Notes under the pieces: model-generated
Databases searched by the model: none
What the model saw: the letters and a program-made list of their open reading frames with translations, nothing else
What the model was told of the DNA's origin: nothing
Source of the DNA: Clostridia bacterium
GTDB taxonomy: Bacteria; Bacillota; Clostridia; Clostridiales; Clostridiaceae
DNA length: 6,776 nt
Direction: 5' to 3'
Assembly (NCBI GenBank): GCA_009930125.1
Contig: RZYZ01000111.1
Location: 1-6,776 of the forward strand
Part shown: positions 1 through 5,840 of the stretch, one piece after another
Position numbering within the stretch: position 1 is the stretch's first letter
Layout: each line of letters starts with the position of its first letter
Position numbers and translations under genes: made by a program

Positions 1-263
1 TTTGTTTTCAATGGTTACAGCAGTTATGAAGACGTCTTTACAGCTTTAAACTTTCTAAATCCAGCGATTTTTGTAAGATTTCTGTCATAATCTACATGTT
101 TTATCATAGTAAATCCCTATCTGAATCATATGGTTATCCAGGTCAGAACCTCTTACTCTTTCAGTGTAACATGAATCGAACCTTCCATAAACATGCAGCG
201 GATCTCTGAAACATCGATAGAAGATCCCATATGATCTTTCCATTTTTCTCCAGCAATTATATC
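1..263. other. Region without a confident gene; small unrecognised frames
   Basis: I find no recognisable gene here. On the minus strand a 52-codon frame runs from ATG at 243 to TGA at 85, with a GGAG-like sequence a few bases upstream and a TATAAT-like box at 261-256 but no good -35. A 27-codon minus frame starts at 107 and overlaps its end in another frame. On the plus strand frame 1 is open from base 1 to a TAA at 88-90 and could be the last 29 codons of a gene entering from the left. None resembles a family I know, and they contradict each other. Decayed coding sequence or ordinary intergenic DNA are both possible. Confidence 0.3.
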
Positions 264-293
264 TTGACGCGATATATCACGTAATGATATAAT
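264..293 (+). promoter_or_regulatory. Sigma-A-type promoter of the padR operon
   Basis: TTGACG at 264-269 and a perfect TATAAT at 288-293 are separated by 18 bases. Transcription would start near base 300, about 40 bases before the padR start codon. The -10 box is embedded in the right arm of an inverted repeat, so a repressor bound there would block polymerase directly. Confidence 0.8.
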
Positions 294-330
294 CACTGTA
301 TCGAACCTTGATATAACAACTTATGATATA
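273..330 (+). promoter_or_regulatory. Putative PadR operator: inverted repeat plus TGATATA copies
   Basis: A perfect inverted repeat, TATATCA (273-279), five bases, TGATATA (285-291), overlaps the promoter spacer and the -10 box. TGATATA recurs at 309-315 and 324-330, so three same-strand copies lie within 46 bases, the last directly abutting the Shine-Dalgarno. PadR-family repressors commonly bind AT-rich dyads at their own promoters, so autoregulation is the natural reading. The assignment to this PadR is inference from position. Confidence 0.6.
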
Positions 331-341
331 GGAGGGTGCCA

Positions 342-671
342 ATGGATGCGGATTTATTAATGAAGCAGTTTTTACCCATGACGGAAAGCGCTTACTACAT
401 TCTTCTCAGTCTTCATGAGCCTAGACACGGATACGCCATCATGCAGCATGTGGAAGAAATCACCGAAGGCAGAATCCGGATCGGTCCAGGGACCATTTAC
501 GGAACATTATCGAAGCTGGAAAAGGAAGAACTGATCATGCAGAAAGCTGAAACGGACCGAAAGAAAATATACAGTCTCAGCGAGAAAGGCAAAGCGGTCC
601 TTCATCTGGAACTGAAAAGACTGCAGGAACTGGTCCAAAACGGACGCAGAGAAATGGAGGTGAAACGATGA
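342..671 (+). CDS. PadR family transcriptional regulator
   Basis: This is a 109-aa winged-helix repressor of the PadR family, small (PadR-s2-like) type. The N-terminal segment contains the family pattern: residues 14-24 form helix 1, HGYAIMQ at 29-35 is followed by a short linker, and GPGTIYGTLSKLEKEELI at 48-65 is the recognition helix. The wing is at about 66-82 (DRKKIYSLSEKG), and a charged C-terminal helix to residue 109 probably mediates dimerisation. I chose ATG at 342 because AGGAGG at 330-335 sits six bases upstream; the alternative in-frame GTG at 336 would abut the Shine-Dalgarno. The gene overlaps the next by ATGA, so the two are translationally coupled. In this arrangement PadR usually represses its own operon and the membrane partner, often in response to envelope or antibiotic stress. 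The inducer cannot be read from sequence. Confidence 0.9.
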   Translation: MDADLLMKQFLPMTESAYYILLSLHEPRHGYAIMQHVEEITEGRIRIGPGTIYGTLSKLEKEELIMQKAETDRKKIYSLSEKGKAVLHLELKRLQELVQNGRREMEVKR

Positions 672-1192
672 ATCATATCAAAACCGTCTGGTACTGGTGG
701 TGGGGATGGAATCCTACTCACATGGAGAATATGCTCGAATGGATGGAAGCCTCAGGCTGGAAACTCTTTCAGGTGGATTTCTTCGGAATCCGCTTCCGGT
801 TCACCCGAGGCAAGGAAGAGACCGTCCGGTACTCTGTGGACTATCAGCCTGAAATCGAGGCGGACTATCTATCCATTTTTGAGGAGGATGGATGGCAGAT
901 GAAATGGAGCGGAGGCGGCGGATGGTATCTGTGGAGAAAGCCTTACACTACGCAGAAGCCTGAAATTTTCACTGAAAACAGCTCCCTCATCGAGCGGAAC
1001 AACCGCCTTCTGAAACTTCTGACCCCACTGTTCTACATGCTGATTTTCTTTTTCGTGATCCTTCTCATCGCTGGATATGATAAATTCCAGTGGCTGATCT
1101 GGCTCTATGTCATCATCATCGGGCTCTATGTCTATATGCTGACGCAGCTGCGAAAGTATAATCAGAAGCTGAAAAGCGAAATCAGAGAATGA
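668..1192 (+). CDS. DUF2812-type membrane protein, PadR operon partner
   Basis: This 174-aa protein has an N-terminal soluble domain of about 100 residues followed by two predicted transmembrane helices (about 119-137 and 141-160) and a basic C-terminal tail. The soluble part shows the DUF2812 look: an N-terminal Trp-rich stretch (WYWWWGWN at 8-15), RYSVDY at 54-59, YLSIFEEDGWQM at 67-78, then a Gly-rich turn and WYLWRKP near 86-92. Such proteins typically follow a padR gene and are probably the target of that repressor; their biochemical function is not established. The start ATG overlaps the padR stop, and GGAGG at 656-660 lies seven bases upstream. Topology is probably both termini cytoplasmic, an inference from the charged ends. 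It could be a regulatory sensor for PadR or an envelope stress protein. Confidence 0.8.
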   Translation: MNHIKTVWYWWWGWNPTHMENMLEWMEASGWKLFQVDFFGIRFRFTRGKEETVRYSVDYQPEIEADYLSIFEEDGWQMKWSGGGGWYLWRKPYTTQKPEIFTENSSLIERNNRLLKLLTPLFYMLIFFFVILLIAGYDKFQWLIWLYVIIIGLYVYMLTQLRKYNQKLKSEIRE

Positions 1193-1214
1193 GTAATCAT
1201 TCCTATATAATAAG

Positions 1215-1262
1215 AAGAGATGAAGTCGGAGCGCATTAACTCCTCCACTTCATCTCTTTCAT
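1215..1262 (+). terminator. Hairpin between convergent genes, probably a bidirectional terminator
   Basis: A 12-bp perfect stem (1215-1226 with 1247-1258) continues as GGAG/CTCC (1228-1231 with 1243-1246) after a single bulged C, closing an 11-base loop. TTTC follows on the plus strand, and the opposite strand ends in a U-rich stretch (TTCTTATTATA). It lies 22 bases after the DUF2812 stop and just after the metG stop on the other strand, so it probably serves both operons. Confidence 0.75.
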
Positions 1263-1273
1263 TTACTGTTCTT

Positions 1274-3193
1274 TTAGCTCACTACGGTTCCTTCTTCCAT
1301 ATCCTGGTCCAGCCCTACAAGAGCCAGCGCGTCCTTGGTCGCTGCCGCAAGAATCATGCCCTGGGAGACTTCCCCTCTCAGCTTCGCACTCTTCAGGTTG
1401 GCTACCAGAATCACTTTCTTTCCGATGATGTCCTTAGGATCATAATACTCTGCAATCCCTGAAATGACCTGTCTGACTTCATTGCCCAGATCCACTTTCA
1501 GTTTCAGTAGCTTCTTCGCGCCCTTCATAGGCTCGCATTCAAGAACCTTGGCCACTCTGAAATCCAGCTTTGCGAAGTCCTCGATGGTGATTTCCTCTTT
1601 CAGAGGTTTGATGTCTTTCTTGGGCTTTACTTCTTCCTGCAGGGAAGCCAGTTCCTCCAGCTTCTTTTCCACATCGATTCTAGGGAAGATGATTTCTCCC
1701 TTGTTTACCTTGACACCAGACTTTGTGCCGCCAAAGGAGGCCGTGCTTTCAAAGGTGATGTCTTCCGCACTGATCTGCGTGCGGATCTTCTCTGCTGTTG
1801 TTGGCAGGAAAGGTTCCACAAGGGCCGCCACAATGCGTAGAGACTCGATGAGATTGTACAGCACGCCGCCCAGTCTTTCCTTCTGCTCTTCATCTCTTGC
1901 AAGAATCCAGGGTGTTGTTTCATCTATATACTTGTTCGCACGACCGATGAGGGTCCAGATGTGGCTGAGCGCTTCCGGAATCTTCAGCCCGTCAATGGCA
2001 TCGGATACGAGCTTTGGCGTTTTCTCGCATAAGGAGATCAGTGACGCGTCAAACTCTCCTTCGATCTTCTTCTCCGGTATGATCCCTTCGAAGTACTTGT
2101 CCACCATGGATACGGTACGGGATAGAAGATTGCCCAGGTCATTGGCCAGGTCCGAATTGATCTTCTTGATGAAGGTCTCGTTGTTGAACAGACCATCGCT
2201 GCCGAATGGAATTTCTCTCAGCAGGAAGTATCTCACTGCGTCCACACCGAAGTGGTCCACGAGAACTACAGGGTCTACCACATTCCCTTTGGACTTGCTC
2301 ATTTTACCTCCGTCCACCAGAAGCCATCCATGACCGAAGACCTGCTTAGGCAGCTCCACGTCCAGGGCCATGAGCATGATGGGCCAGTAGATGGTATGGA
2401 ACCTTAAGATGTCCTTTCCGATGAGATGCACATCCGCCGGCCAGTACTTCTTGAAGAAGTCATTCTCTTTACTTCCGTATCCCAGAGCGGTGATGTAGTT
2501 GGAAAGCGCATCGATCCATACATAGACCACATGCCCTTCATCGAAGGTCACCGGAATGCCCCAGTCGAAGCTGGTTCTGGAGACGCAAAGGTCTGTAAGT
2601 CCTGGTCTCAGGAAGTTATTGAGCATTTCATTCTTTCTGGATTCTGGCTGGATGAAATGAGGATTGTCTTCGATATGCTTGATGAGTCTGTCCGCATATT
2701 TGCTCATCTTGAAGAAGTAGGCTTCTTCCTTGGCCTTTTCCACCGCTCTTCCGCAGTCGGGACACTTGCCGTCCACCAGCTGTGAATCGGTCCAGAAGGA
2801 TTCATCCGGTGTGCAGTACCATCCTTCATAGACACTCTTGTAGATGTCTCCCTGGTCATAGAGCTTCTTGAAGATATCCTGTACTGCTTTGATATGGTAA
2901 TCGTCTGTGGTTCTGATGAATTTATCATAGCTGATGTCCATGAGCTTCCATAGATCCTTGATGCCCGCTACAATGTGATCCACATAAGCCTTCGGTGTTA
3001 CGCCTTTTTCTTCTGCCAGTCTCTGGATCTTCTGTCCGTGTTCATCGCTTCCTGTAAGAAACATCACGTCATAGCCGTCTTTTCTCTTGTATCTTGCCAG
3101 CGCATCCGCCGCAACGGTGGTATAAGTATTCCCGATATGAAGATTTGCGGATGGGTAGTAGATCGGGGTGGTGATGTAATAAGTTTTACTCAT
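1274..3193 (-). CDS. metG: Methionyl-tRNA synthetase
   Basis: This is a class I aminoacyl-tRNA synthetase that charges tRNA-Met and initiator tRNA with methionine in the cytoplasm. It has 639 aa, the length of the long form. The HIGH motif appears as HIGN at 19-22, and KMSKS is at 297-301 followed by KGNVVDP. The connective-peptide zinc knuckle has C127, C144 and C147, but the position expected for the second Cys is Asp130 (C-x2-D ... C-x2-C). The helical anticodon-binding domain covers roughly 340-500. A C-terminal EMAPII/Arc1p-like tRNA-binding OB fold (about 535-639) with FRVAKVLE and LRGEVSQGMILA acts in dimerisation and tRNA binding. The start ATG has AGGAGGG nine bases upstream (3203-3209). 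The gene is preceded by a Met T-box leader and stands alone, ending at a hairpin shared with the convergent operon. Confidence 0.97.
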   Translation of the reverse strand: MSKTYYITTPIYYPSANLHIGNTYTTVAADALARYKRKDGYDVMFLTGSDEHGQKIQRLAEEKGVTPKAYVDHIVAGIKDLWKLMDISYDKFIRTTDDYHIKAVQDIFKKLYDQGDIYKSVYEGWYCTPDESFWTDSQLVDGKCPDCGRAVEKAKEEAYFFKMSKYADRLIKHIEDNPHFIQPESRKNEMLNNFLRPGLTDLCVSRTSFDWGIPVTFDEGHVVYVWIDALSNYITALGYGSKENDFFKKYWPADVHLIGKDILRFHTIYWPIMLMALDVELPKQVFGHGWLLVDGGKMSKSKGNVVDPVVLVDHFGVDAVRYFLLREIPFGSDGLFNNETFIKKINSDLANDLGNLLSRTVSMVDKYFEGIIPEKKIEGEFDASLISLCEKTPKLVSDAIDGLKIPEALSHIWTLIGRANKYIDETTPWILARDEEQKERLGGVLYNLIESLRIVAALVEPFLPTTAEKIRTQISAEDITFESTASFGGTKSGVKVNKGEIIFPRIDVEKKLEELASLQEEVKPKKDIKPLKEEITIEDFAKLDFRVAKVLECEPMKGAKKLLKLKVDLGNEVRQVISGIAEYYDPKDIIGKKVILVANLKSAKLRGEVSQGMILAAATKDALALVGLDQDMEEGTVVS

Positions 3194-3216
3194 TCTTGAT
3201 TTCCCTCCTATAATAT

Positions 3217-3247
3217 AAAAAATCTCTATGGCTGTAAGCCATAGAGA
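3217..3247 (-). terminator. T-box intrinsic terminator in the metG leader
   Basis: An 11-bp perfect stem (3247-3237 with 3233-3223) closes a three-base loop and is followed on the minus strand by six U residues (3222-3217). Its 5' arm contains CUCUA, which also pairs in the antiterminator, making the two structures mutually exclusive. The metG Shine-Dalgarno begins eight bases beyond the U-tract. Confidence 0.93.
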
Positions 3248-3486
3248 CGCATTAAAAACGTGTTACCACTCTAGTTCGCATCCGCCTCGCAGCGAAGATG
3301 CCTTAGTAGGTGAAGCTCTCACCTTAAGCCCTATAACGGTGGCAACCGTGCATCCTAAGCTATTCAGATGCAGGACTCCAAGGCCATCTTCCGAAACTTC
3401 TTTTCCTGCCTCTCTTTCACCATGCGTAGGCTCTCTATAAGGATTCCATCTCGTACTCTTCTCTTCTTCGTCCTTCAGTTATATCG
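3217..3486 (-). promoter_or_regulatory. T-box riboswitch (methionine) upstream of metG
   Basis: On the minus strand the leader carries the T-box landmarks in order. Stem I contains AGAGAGCC on its 5' side and, on its 3' side, the sequence GGAAGAUGGCC, whose AUG (3387-3385) is the likely specifier codon for tRNA-Met. Then comes the antiterminator: UAGAG (3273-3269), a seven-base bulge UGGUAAC (3268-3262), ACG (3261-3259), a loop, CGU (3249-3247) and CUCUA (3246-3242). The bulge UGGU complements the ACCA end of tRNA-Met. The antiterminator's 3' strand is shared with the terminator, so uncharged tRNA-Met should favour read-through into metG. The 5' boundary is inferred from the promoter. Confidence 0.93.
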
Positions 3487-3492
3487 TATTTC

Positions 3493-3521
3493 ATTCTAGC
3501 AAAGAATCAGGGAATATGCAA
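3493..3521 (-). promoter_or_regulatory. Promoter of the metG T-box transcript
   Basis: On the minus strand TTGCAT (3521-3516) and TAGAAT (3498-3493) are separated by exactly 17 bases, a good sigma-A match. It predicts a start near 3486 and a leader of about 290 bases before metG, a normal T-box length. Confidence 0.8.
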
Positions 3522-3604
3522 TGCATCTCTTCAGGTTTCAGCCTCAGAGAATTTCCAAAGTACCAGTTGAAACGCCTCCTCACTTTATTTATCGTAAAAA
3601 CCTA

Positions 3605-3633
3605 TGGATATTTCATCTTTCCTGTACTATAAT
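3605..3633 (+). promoter_or_regulatory. Promoter of the tRNA-Ala gene
   Basis: A perfect TATAAT at 3628-3633 is preceded after 17 bases by TGGATA (3605-3610), a four-of-six match to TTGACA. The start would be around 3640, a few bases before the mature tRNA 5' end, so the gene is probably transcribed alone. I see no clear hairpin terminator immediately after the gene. Confidence 0.7.
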
Positions 3634-3644
3634 AGTCTTTGTAC

Positions 3645-3720
3645 GGGGGCGTAGCTCAGCTGGGAGAGTGCCACACTGGCAGTGTGGAAGTCGTGGGTTC
3701 GAGTCCCATCGTCTCCACCA
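3645..3720 (+). tRNA. tRNA-Ala (anticodon GGC)
   Basis: This is a 76-base tRNA with encoded CCA. The acceptor stem GGGGGCG (3645-3651) pairs with CGTCTCC and contains the G3-U70 wobble that is the main identity element of alanine tRNAs. The D arm contains GCTCAGCTGGGAGAG. The anticodon stem CCACA/TGTGG holds the loop CTGGCAG, giving anticodon GGC, which reads GCC and GCU. The T arm is GTGGGTTCGAGTCCCAT. The gene has its own promoter. An integrase gene pointing toward the tRNA 3' end lies about 100 bases downstream, so the tRNA is a plausible insertion target, though I found no second copy of its 3' end in the window. Confidence 0.97.
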
Positions 3721-3795
3721 TAACACCCTGACGGAATCTCTAGAGCCTTGTATTTTCAACGGTTACACAGTTTTAGATATTCCTTCTTTTTTATT

Positions 3796-3818
3796 TTGAC
3801 GTCTATATTGACGTCTAT
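3796..3818 (+). repeat. Tandem direct repeat TTGACGTCTAT, likely integrase arm sites
   Basis: Two perfect copies of TTGACGTCTAT (3796-3806 and 3808-3818) are separated by one base, between the tRNA and the 3' end of the integrase gene. Short tandem direct repeats with a GACGTC core at this position fit arm-type binding sites for the N-terminal domain of a tyrosine integrase. A partial copy, TTTTGACGT, recurs at 6551-6559. The role is inferred from position. Confidence 0.55.
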
Positions 3819-3823
3819 GAGCC

Positions 3824-4555
3824 TTAAAAGTTGATATAACTGGCGAATTTTTGAGCGGTTTCTTCTTTCTTCTTTTCAGTAACGTGAGCGTATATGTTCA
3901 TCGTTGTCTGTACATCAGTATGACCTAGTCTATCCTGGACTTCCTTAATGGATGCTCCAGCTTCAAATAAAAGCGAACAATGTGTATGTATGAAACCATG
4001 AGGGGTAATAACCTTGTGGTTTTTTTGTTTGCAGAAAACTTGAACCTTCTGGCCTATACGCTGGGGATTGATGAACTTATTTTTCAGGTCAGTGAAAACT
4101 AGTTGATTCTTACTCATTGCATTGAATCCAAGTTTCAGTATAACTTCTGCTTGTCTCTTCTGCCATTTCTTCATGATCTGCATGGTTTTTTCATCCATTG
4201 ATATGACTCTTTTACTCTTCTTTGTCTTTGGCGGTTGTACGATCAGCTTATTCTCCACTCCCAGAGTTAAAGTCTTACTTATACTAAGGGTATTCTTCTT
4301 GAAATTGAAATCTTCCCATGTAAGAGCAAGGACCTCGCCTTTTCTGCATCCAGAGAAAACCAATAATCTGAAAAGCGTGTACCATTTAGGATTGTCTGTT
4401 TTCTGCACATGATCCAGGAACTCAATGAGTTCATCCCTTGTATAGTAGTTTTCAATCTTCTCTTCATCTACTTCTTCCTTTTTTACTGGAATAGTAACTA
4501 ATTGAGTGGGGTTATCTTTGACAATCCCTAACTTCATACCATGCTTGAATACAAA
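3824..4555 (-). pseudogene. Tyrosine recombinase (phage/ICE integrase), N-terminally truncated and catalytically damaged
   Basis: This is the catalytic domain of a tyrosine-family site-specific integrase, which would insert and excise a mobile element. The open frame continues to an ATG at 4675 (283 codons; residue numbers here use that frame). Homology-like sequence starts only near FKHGMKLGIVKDNP at 43-56, the end of the core-binding domain, so the arm-binding domain and most of the core-binding domain are missing. Everything upstream of about 4555 is antisense to the sigma-like gene and has no Shine-Dalgarno. Catalytic residues seen are Arg111 (GCRKGE), Lys in PKTKKSKR at 129-136, His226, His252 (LGH) and the nucleophile Tyr262 (NIYAH). 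The second catalytic Arg of HxxR is replaced: HGFIHTH has Ile229 (ATA at 3991-3989). Family members usually have 350-400 aa. It is very likely inactive. Confidence 0.85.
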
Positions 4556-5167
4556 CAGAAGGTTTATAGATTCTATCATAATAACAGCAGGGTTATACGT
4601 GTTCCCTATGAGCCTAGAAAGGCCTATATGAGCCTTAGACGAGCGGAAGAGGAATATATTAAAGAGTACGGCCACGAGCCTAGTACAAAGGAATTGAGCT
4701 CATACAGTGGGGTATCCTTTGAAGAGATTCTGGAACTGAGAAGAACCTTCTCCAATACGATATCCATTGATTCTCCAGTCGGCAGCATTGAGGATGATTC
4801 TATAACCGTTGGGGATTCTATACCAGACAAGACAGACTATCTGGATGGCATTGAAAGAGATATGACTATAAAAGCACTCAGAAGAGATCTTGAACGTATG
4901 GCCAAGACCGTACTGAAGGATGATGAGAAAGTGAAGCTTCTATTCTATTACTTTGACAATCTCGATAAGATGCAGGTTAATGAGATATCTGAAGCTTGTG
5001 GGGTTGCAAGAGGTTCACTTAATAGAATCATCAATGAATCAGTTGGTAAGATTTCCAGAAGGTATCTGGATGAGTTGATAGAGGGTTATATAGATCTGTT
5101 CTCATCCAATGTTAGACGATTGAGAGAGATTGAGCTATATAGAACTCATGTGAACCGGAGCATCTAA
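4541..5167 (+). CDS. Sigma-70-family factor remnant, regions 3 and 4 only
   Basis: This 208-codon frame resembles the C-terminal two thirds of a sigma-70-family factor. RVIRVP at 17-22 matches the end of region 2.4. LRRAEEEYIKEYGHEPSTKEL (about 32-52) and the following helix match region 3 of SigB/F/G-like factors, and SIDSPVG with the acidic stretch after it (75-96) resembles region 3.2. A degenerate region 4 HTH (VNEISEACGVARGSLNRII) lies at about 146-164. A C-terminal extension of about 40 residues is not recognised. Regions 1-2, needed for -10 recognition and core binding, are absent, and the ATG at 4541 has no Shine-Dalgarno, so it is probably a 5'-truncated remnant created together with the integrase truncation. 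The next frame begins just after its stop, suggesting a former operon. A genuinely short regulator is possible but less likely. Confidence 0.65.
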   Translation: MLEYKQKVYRFYHNNSRVIRVPYEPRKAYMSLRRAEEEYIKEYGHEPSTKELSSYSGVSFEEILELRRTFSNTISIDSPVGSIEDDSITVGDSIPDKTDYLDGIERDMTIKALRRDLERMAKTVLKDDEKVKLLFYYFDNLDKMQVNEISEACGVARGSLNRIINESVGKISRRYLDELIEGYIDLFSSNVRRLREIELYRTHVNRSI

Positions 5168-5174
5168 GGACGGA

Positions 5175-5366
5175 TTGAAGAAATCGGTACAGGTTACAGT
5201 CCGAGAAGTTGATGATATTGGGATAATTGTTGCTTTTGTAGGGTATGACTATATGAAACGCTCATAAGATGAACTTGAAAGACACCTATCGTACAGATCT
5301 ATCATGGACTTCAGAACAGAGAATAAAGAGATTGTTGAAATTGTAAGTATGAGGGGCTTACTGTGA
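5175..5366 (+). pseudogene. Small unrecognised gene interrupted by an in-frame TAA
   Basis: From a TTG at 5175 (AAGGACGG just upstream, 5166-5173) the frame reads 30 codons to a TAA at 5265-5267, then continues for 32 more sense codons to TGA at 5364-5366. Both halves look like coding sequence: KKSVQVTVREVDDIGIIVAF before the stop, DELERHLSYRSIMDF and NKEIVEIVSMRGLL after it. The terminal TGA overlaps the GTG start of the next gene (GTGA), the kind of junction found in real operons. I do not recognise the family. The stop is best explained as a recent nonsense mutation. Two separate tiny peptides or a recoded stop are less likely. The segment is too short and AT-rich to exclude chance entirely. 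Confidence 0.5.
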
Positions 5367-5707
5367 TAAGAGAGAAGTTGGAAGCGTATCACATGCTAGG
5401 GATTGAGATTGATAGCTTCAATGGGATGCTGGATGATTGGGTAGTGAAGAAATATCCTCACCTTGAAAGCGTGAGAAATTACAAGGGTATGATCCTGGAG
5501 CGTATCGAACAGATTAAGCGGAAGAGGACCGATATTATAAATCTGATTAACAGACTTGAAGATCCTTTACTGAGAGAAATCTTCTTTATGAGATACATAG
5601 ATCAGAAATCCAATGATGAGATTGGAAGGAAAGTAGGTTATTCAGTCTCTCATCTATCACGTTTATTCAGAAAAGGTATAGAAGAATTAGAGAAGCTGAA
5701 AGGTTAA
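5363..5707 (+). CDS. Phage-type HTH protein with a sigma-70 region 4-like domain (ArpU/DUF1492-like)
   Basis: This 114-aa protein has an N-terminal helical, likely coiled-coil part (residues 1-58; charged and hydrophobic heptads such as YKGMILERIEQIKRKRTDI). A C-terminal HTH follows at 60-112: LEDPLLREIFFMRYIDQKSNDEIGRKVGY, then SVSHLSRLFRKGIEEL. That second half is the typical sigma-70 region 4-like fold of small phage and ICE regulators such as the ArpU and DUF1492 groups, which control late or packaging genes. The GTG start has GAGGGG (5351-5356) six bases upstream and overlaps the stop of the preceding frame, indicating translational coupling. A terminator overlaps its stop codon, so it ends the operon that began with the sigma-like gene. 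Any late genes it would control are not in the window. The exact family is uncertain. Confidence 0.7.
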   Translation: MIREKLEAYHMLGIEIDSFNGMLDDWVVKKYPHLESVRNYKGMILERIEQIKRKRTDIINLINRLEDPLLREIFFMRYIDQKSNDEIGRKVGYSVSHLSRLFRKGIEELEKLKG

Positions 5708-5724
5708 ACTTCCGGCTTTTTTAT
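5693..5724 (+). terminator. Intrinsic terminator after the HTH gene
   Basis: A 10-bp stem (5693-5702 with 5709-5718) has one A-C mismatch and one G-U pair, a six-base loop containing the stop codon, and a run of six T residues (5717-5722). It separates the phage-type operon from the HicAB operon. Confidence 0.8.
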
Positions 5725-5747
5725 TGCTAATATGTGCCATTTCGATA

Positions 5748-5776
5748 TTGACACGTATAATTAATACGTGTAGAAT
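5748..5776 (+). promoter_or_regulatory. hicAB promoter with palindromic operator in the spacer
   Basis: Consensus TTGACA (5748-5753) and TAGAAT (5771-5776) are exactly 17 bases apart. The palindrome ACACGTAT (5751-5758), five bases, ATACGTGT (5764-5771) fills the spacer and touches both boxes. HicB antitoxins with a C-terminal DNA-binding domain repress their own operon, so this dyad is the probable HicB or HicAB operator. The promoter is directly visible; the binding is inferred. Confidence 0.88.
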
Positions 5777-5840
5777 AAAGGTGAGCAAAGACTGTTTCCC
5801 GAGAATTACGACCGTGCGGGTTATATTTAGGAGGTGAAAC

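Noticed and set aside
336..341. GTG at 336 as the padR start, two codons upstream of the chosen ATG
   Set aside because: It directly abuts and partly overlaps the Shine-Dalgarno sequence; ATG at 342 has ideal spacing.
1464..2333. Long open frame of 289 codons on the plus strand
   Set aside because: It is antisense to metG, Ser/Phe-rich and without family resemblance; an ordinary shadow of a strongly coding minus-strand gene.
3521..3799. 92-codon plus-strand frame running through the tRNA gene
   Set aside because: It covers a tRNA and its promoter, has no family resemblance and no good ribosome binding site.
3817..4637. 11-base direct repeat TATGAGCCTTA at about 3817 and again near 4627, flanking the integrase
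   Set aside because: Repeats of this length are expected several times by chance in a window this size, and the second copy lies in sigma-like coding sequence.
4555..4675. The 5' extension of the integrase frame as genuine integrase N-terminus
   Set aside because: It is the antisense of the sigma-like coding sequence, shows no core-binding-domain pattern and has no ribosome binding site.
5788..5825. CCCG/CGGG pairing in the hicA leader as a riboswitch
   Set aside because: Only four base pairs around a 15-base loop; too weak to call a structured element.
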